From: Actinomycetota bacterium
GTDB lineage: Bacteria; Actinomycetota; Humimicrobiia; Humimicrobiales; Humimicrobiaceae
Direction: 5' to 3'
Length of the DNA stretch: 5,904 nt
Assembly (NCBI GenBank): GCA_028697935.1
Contig: JAQVEM010000082.1
Location: 1-5,904 of the forward strand
Part shown: one piece after another, positions 5,148 through 5,904 of the stretch
Position numbering within the stretch: the first letter of the stretch is position 1
Layout of the letters: every line of letters starts with the position of its first letter
Notes under the pieces: model-generated
The model's database searches: none
What the model was told of the DNA's origin: nothing
Seen by the model: the letters and a program-made list of their open reading frames with translations, nothing else
Made by a program: the position numbers and the translations under genes

Positions 5148-5904
5148 ATGATTCCCAGATATACCTTAAAAGAGATGGCTATTGTATGGAGTGAAAATAA
5201 TAAGTTTAGCAAGTGGCTTGATATAGAAAAAGCGGTAGCAAGAGCGCAGGCAGAAATCGGCATCATTCCTCTGGAAGCAGCTAATGATATAAATAAAAAG
5301 GCTGGATTTGAAGTTTCTAAAATAAACGAAATTGAAAAAGAAACAAATCATGATGTTATAGCTTTTTTAACGGAAGTTTCTTCATATATTGGAGATTCAT
5401 CAAAATATCTTCATTACGGGTTGACATCTTCAGATGTTTGCGATACAGCTCTCTCACTTCAGATACTTGAAGCAGTATATTTAATAGAAAATAAAATAAA
5501 AAAGCTTATTGGTACTCTTAAAATAAAATCAAAAGAATACGCTCATACAGTTATGATAGGAAGAACACATGGTGTACATGCGGAGCCCATAACTCTTGGG
5601 CTTAAACTCTGTGTATATGCTTTTGAGATGGCAAGGAACCTGGAAAGATTGAAGCAGGCAGGGGAAAATATTAGATATGGAAAAATATCGGGTGCTGTTG
5701 GTACATATGCCAATATACCGCCTGAAGTTGAAAAAAAAGTTTGTGATGCTCTTAATTTAAAGCCTTCTCCTGCATCCACGCAGATTCTTCAGAGGGACAG
5801 GCATGCTCAGTTAATATCAACCCTGGCAATTTGTGGGGCTACTCTTGAAAAAATAGCTCTTGAGATAAGAAATCTACACAGGACAGATGTCAGGGAAGTA
5901 GAAG
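5148..5904 (+). CDS. purB: Adenylosuccinate lyase (N-terminal 252 residues, cut by window end)
   Basis: PurB acts twice in purine synthesis: it releases fumarate from SAICAR to give AICAR, and from adenylosuccinate to give AMP. The start MIPRYTLKEMAIVWSENNKF aligns with the short B. subtilis-type enzyme without gaps. ETNHDV holds His68, YLHYGLTSSDVCDTAL (87-102) is the first signature region, and GRTHGVHAEP (138-147) holds His141, both numbered as in B. subtilis. SGAVGTYANIPP and STQILQRDRHA follow. The flexible signature loop with the catalytic serine and the C-terminal domain lie beyond the window; about 180 residues are missing. AGGAG at 5138-5142 is five bases before the ATG. The frame is unbroken to the window edge. 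Confidence 0.97.
   Translation, partial: MIPRYTLKEMAIVWSENNKFSKWLDIEKAVARAQAEIGIIPLEAANDINKKAGFEVSKINEIEKETNHDVIAFLTEVSSYIGDSSKYLHYGLTSSDVCDTALSLQILEAVYLIENKIKKLIGTLKIKSKEYAHTVMIGRTHGVHAEPITLGLKLCVYAFEMARNLERLKQAGENIRYGKISGAVGTYANIPPEVEKKVCDALNLKPSPASTQILQRDRHAQLISTLAICGATLEKIALEIRNLHRTDVREVE

Overview
This 5.9-kb window is an AT-rich bacterial chromosomal segment. All the genes I can support lie on the + strand. The gene types point to a monoderm (Gram-positive-type) lineage: a Rex redox repressor, a LytR-CpsA-Psr (LCP) cell-wall enzyme, a PurB of the Bacillus subtilis class, and a minimal Flp/TadE/TadG-like pilin set. This fits low-GC Firmicutes or an AT-rich uncultured lineage related to Actinobacteria or Chloroflexi. 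The sequence alone does not decide between them.

Positions 1-1377 hold the pilus part. An upstream region with a possible promoter and a perfect 20-bp palindrome precedes a Flp-type major prepilin. A TadE-like pseudopilin and a TadG/TadE-like membrane protein follow. The ATPase, platform proteins and prepilin peptidase needed for such a pilus are not in the window. Translation starts look unusual here. The pilin has two strong Shine-Dalgarno sequences but no well-placed ATG, GTG or TTG. The third gene has its ribosome site plus ATG duplicated in tandem.

Positions 1425-3078 hold a short single-stranded-DNA-binding protein without the usual acidic C-terminal tip, then a SAM-dependent methyltransferase ending in a four-cysteine zinc ribbon. 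A further 34 codons in another frame directly after the methyltransferase stop look like its displaced C-terminus, which suggests a one-base indel or a frameshift.

Positions 3113-5904 hold rex (NADH/NAD+-sensing repressor), an LCP-family enzyme that attaches glycopolymers to the cell wall, a small unrecognised protein, and the first 252 codons of purB (adenylosuccinate lyase), cut by the window end. These look like ordinary core genes in one direction.

I found no CRISPR array, tRNA, rRNA, insertion sequence or defence system. The points most worth checking are the methyltransferase frameshift, the palindrome and odd initiation signals before the pilin, and the duplicated start of the third pilus gene.
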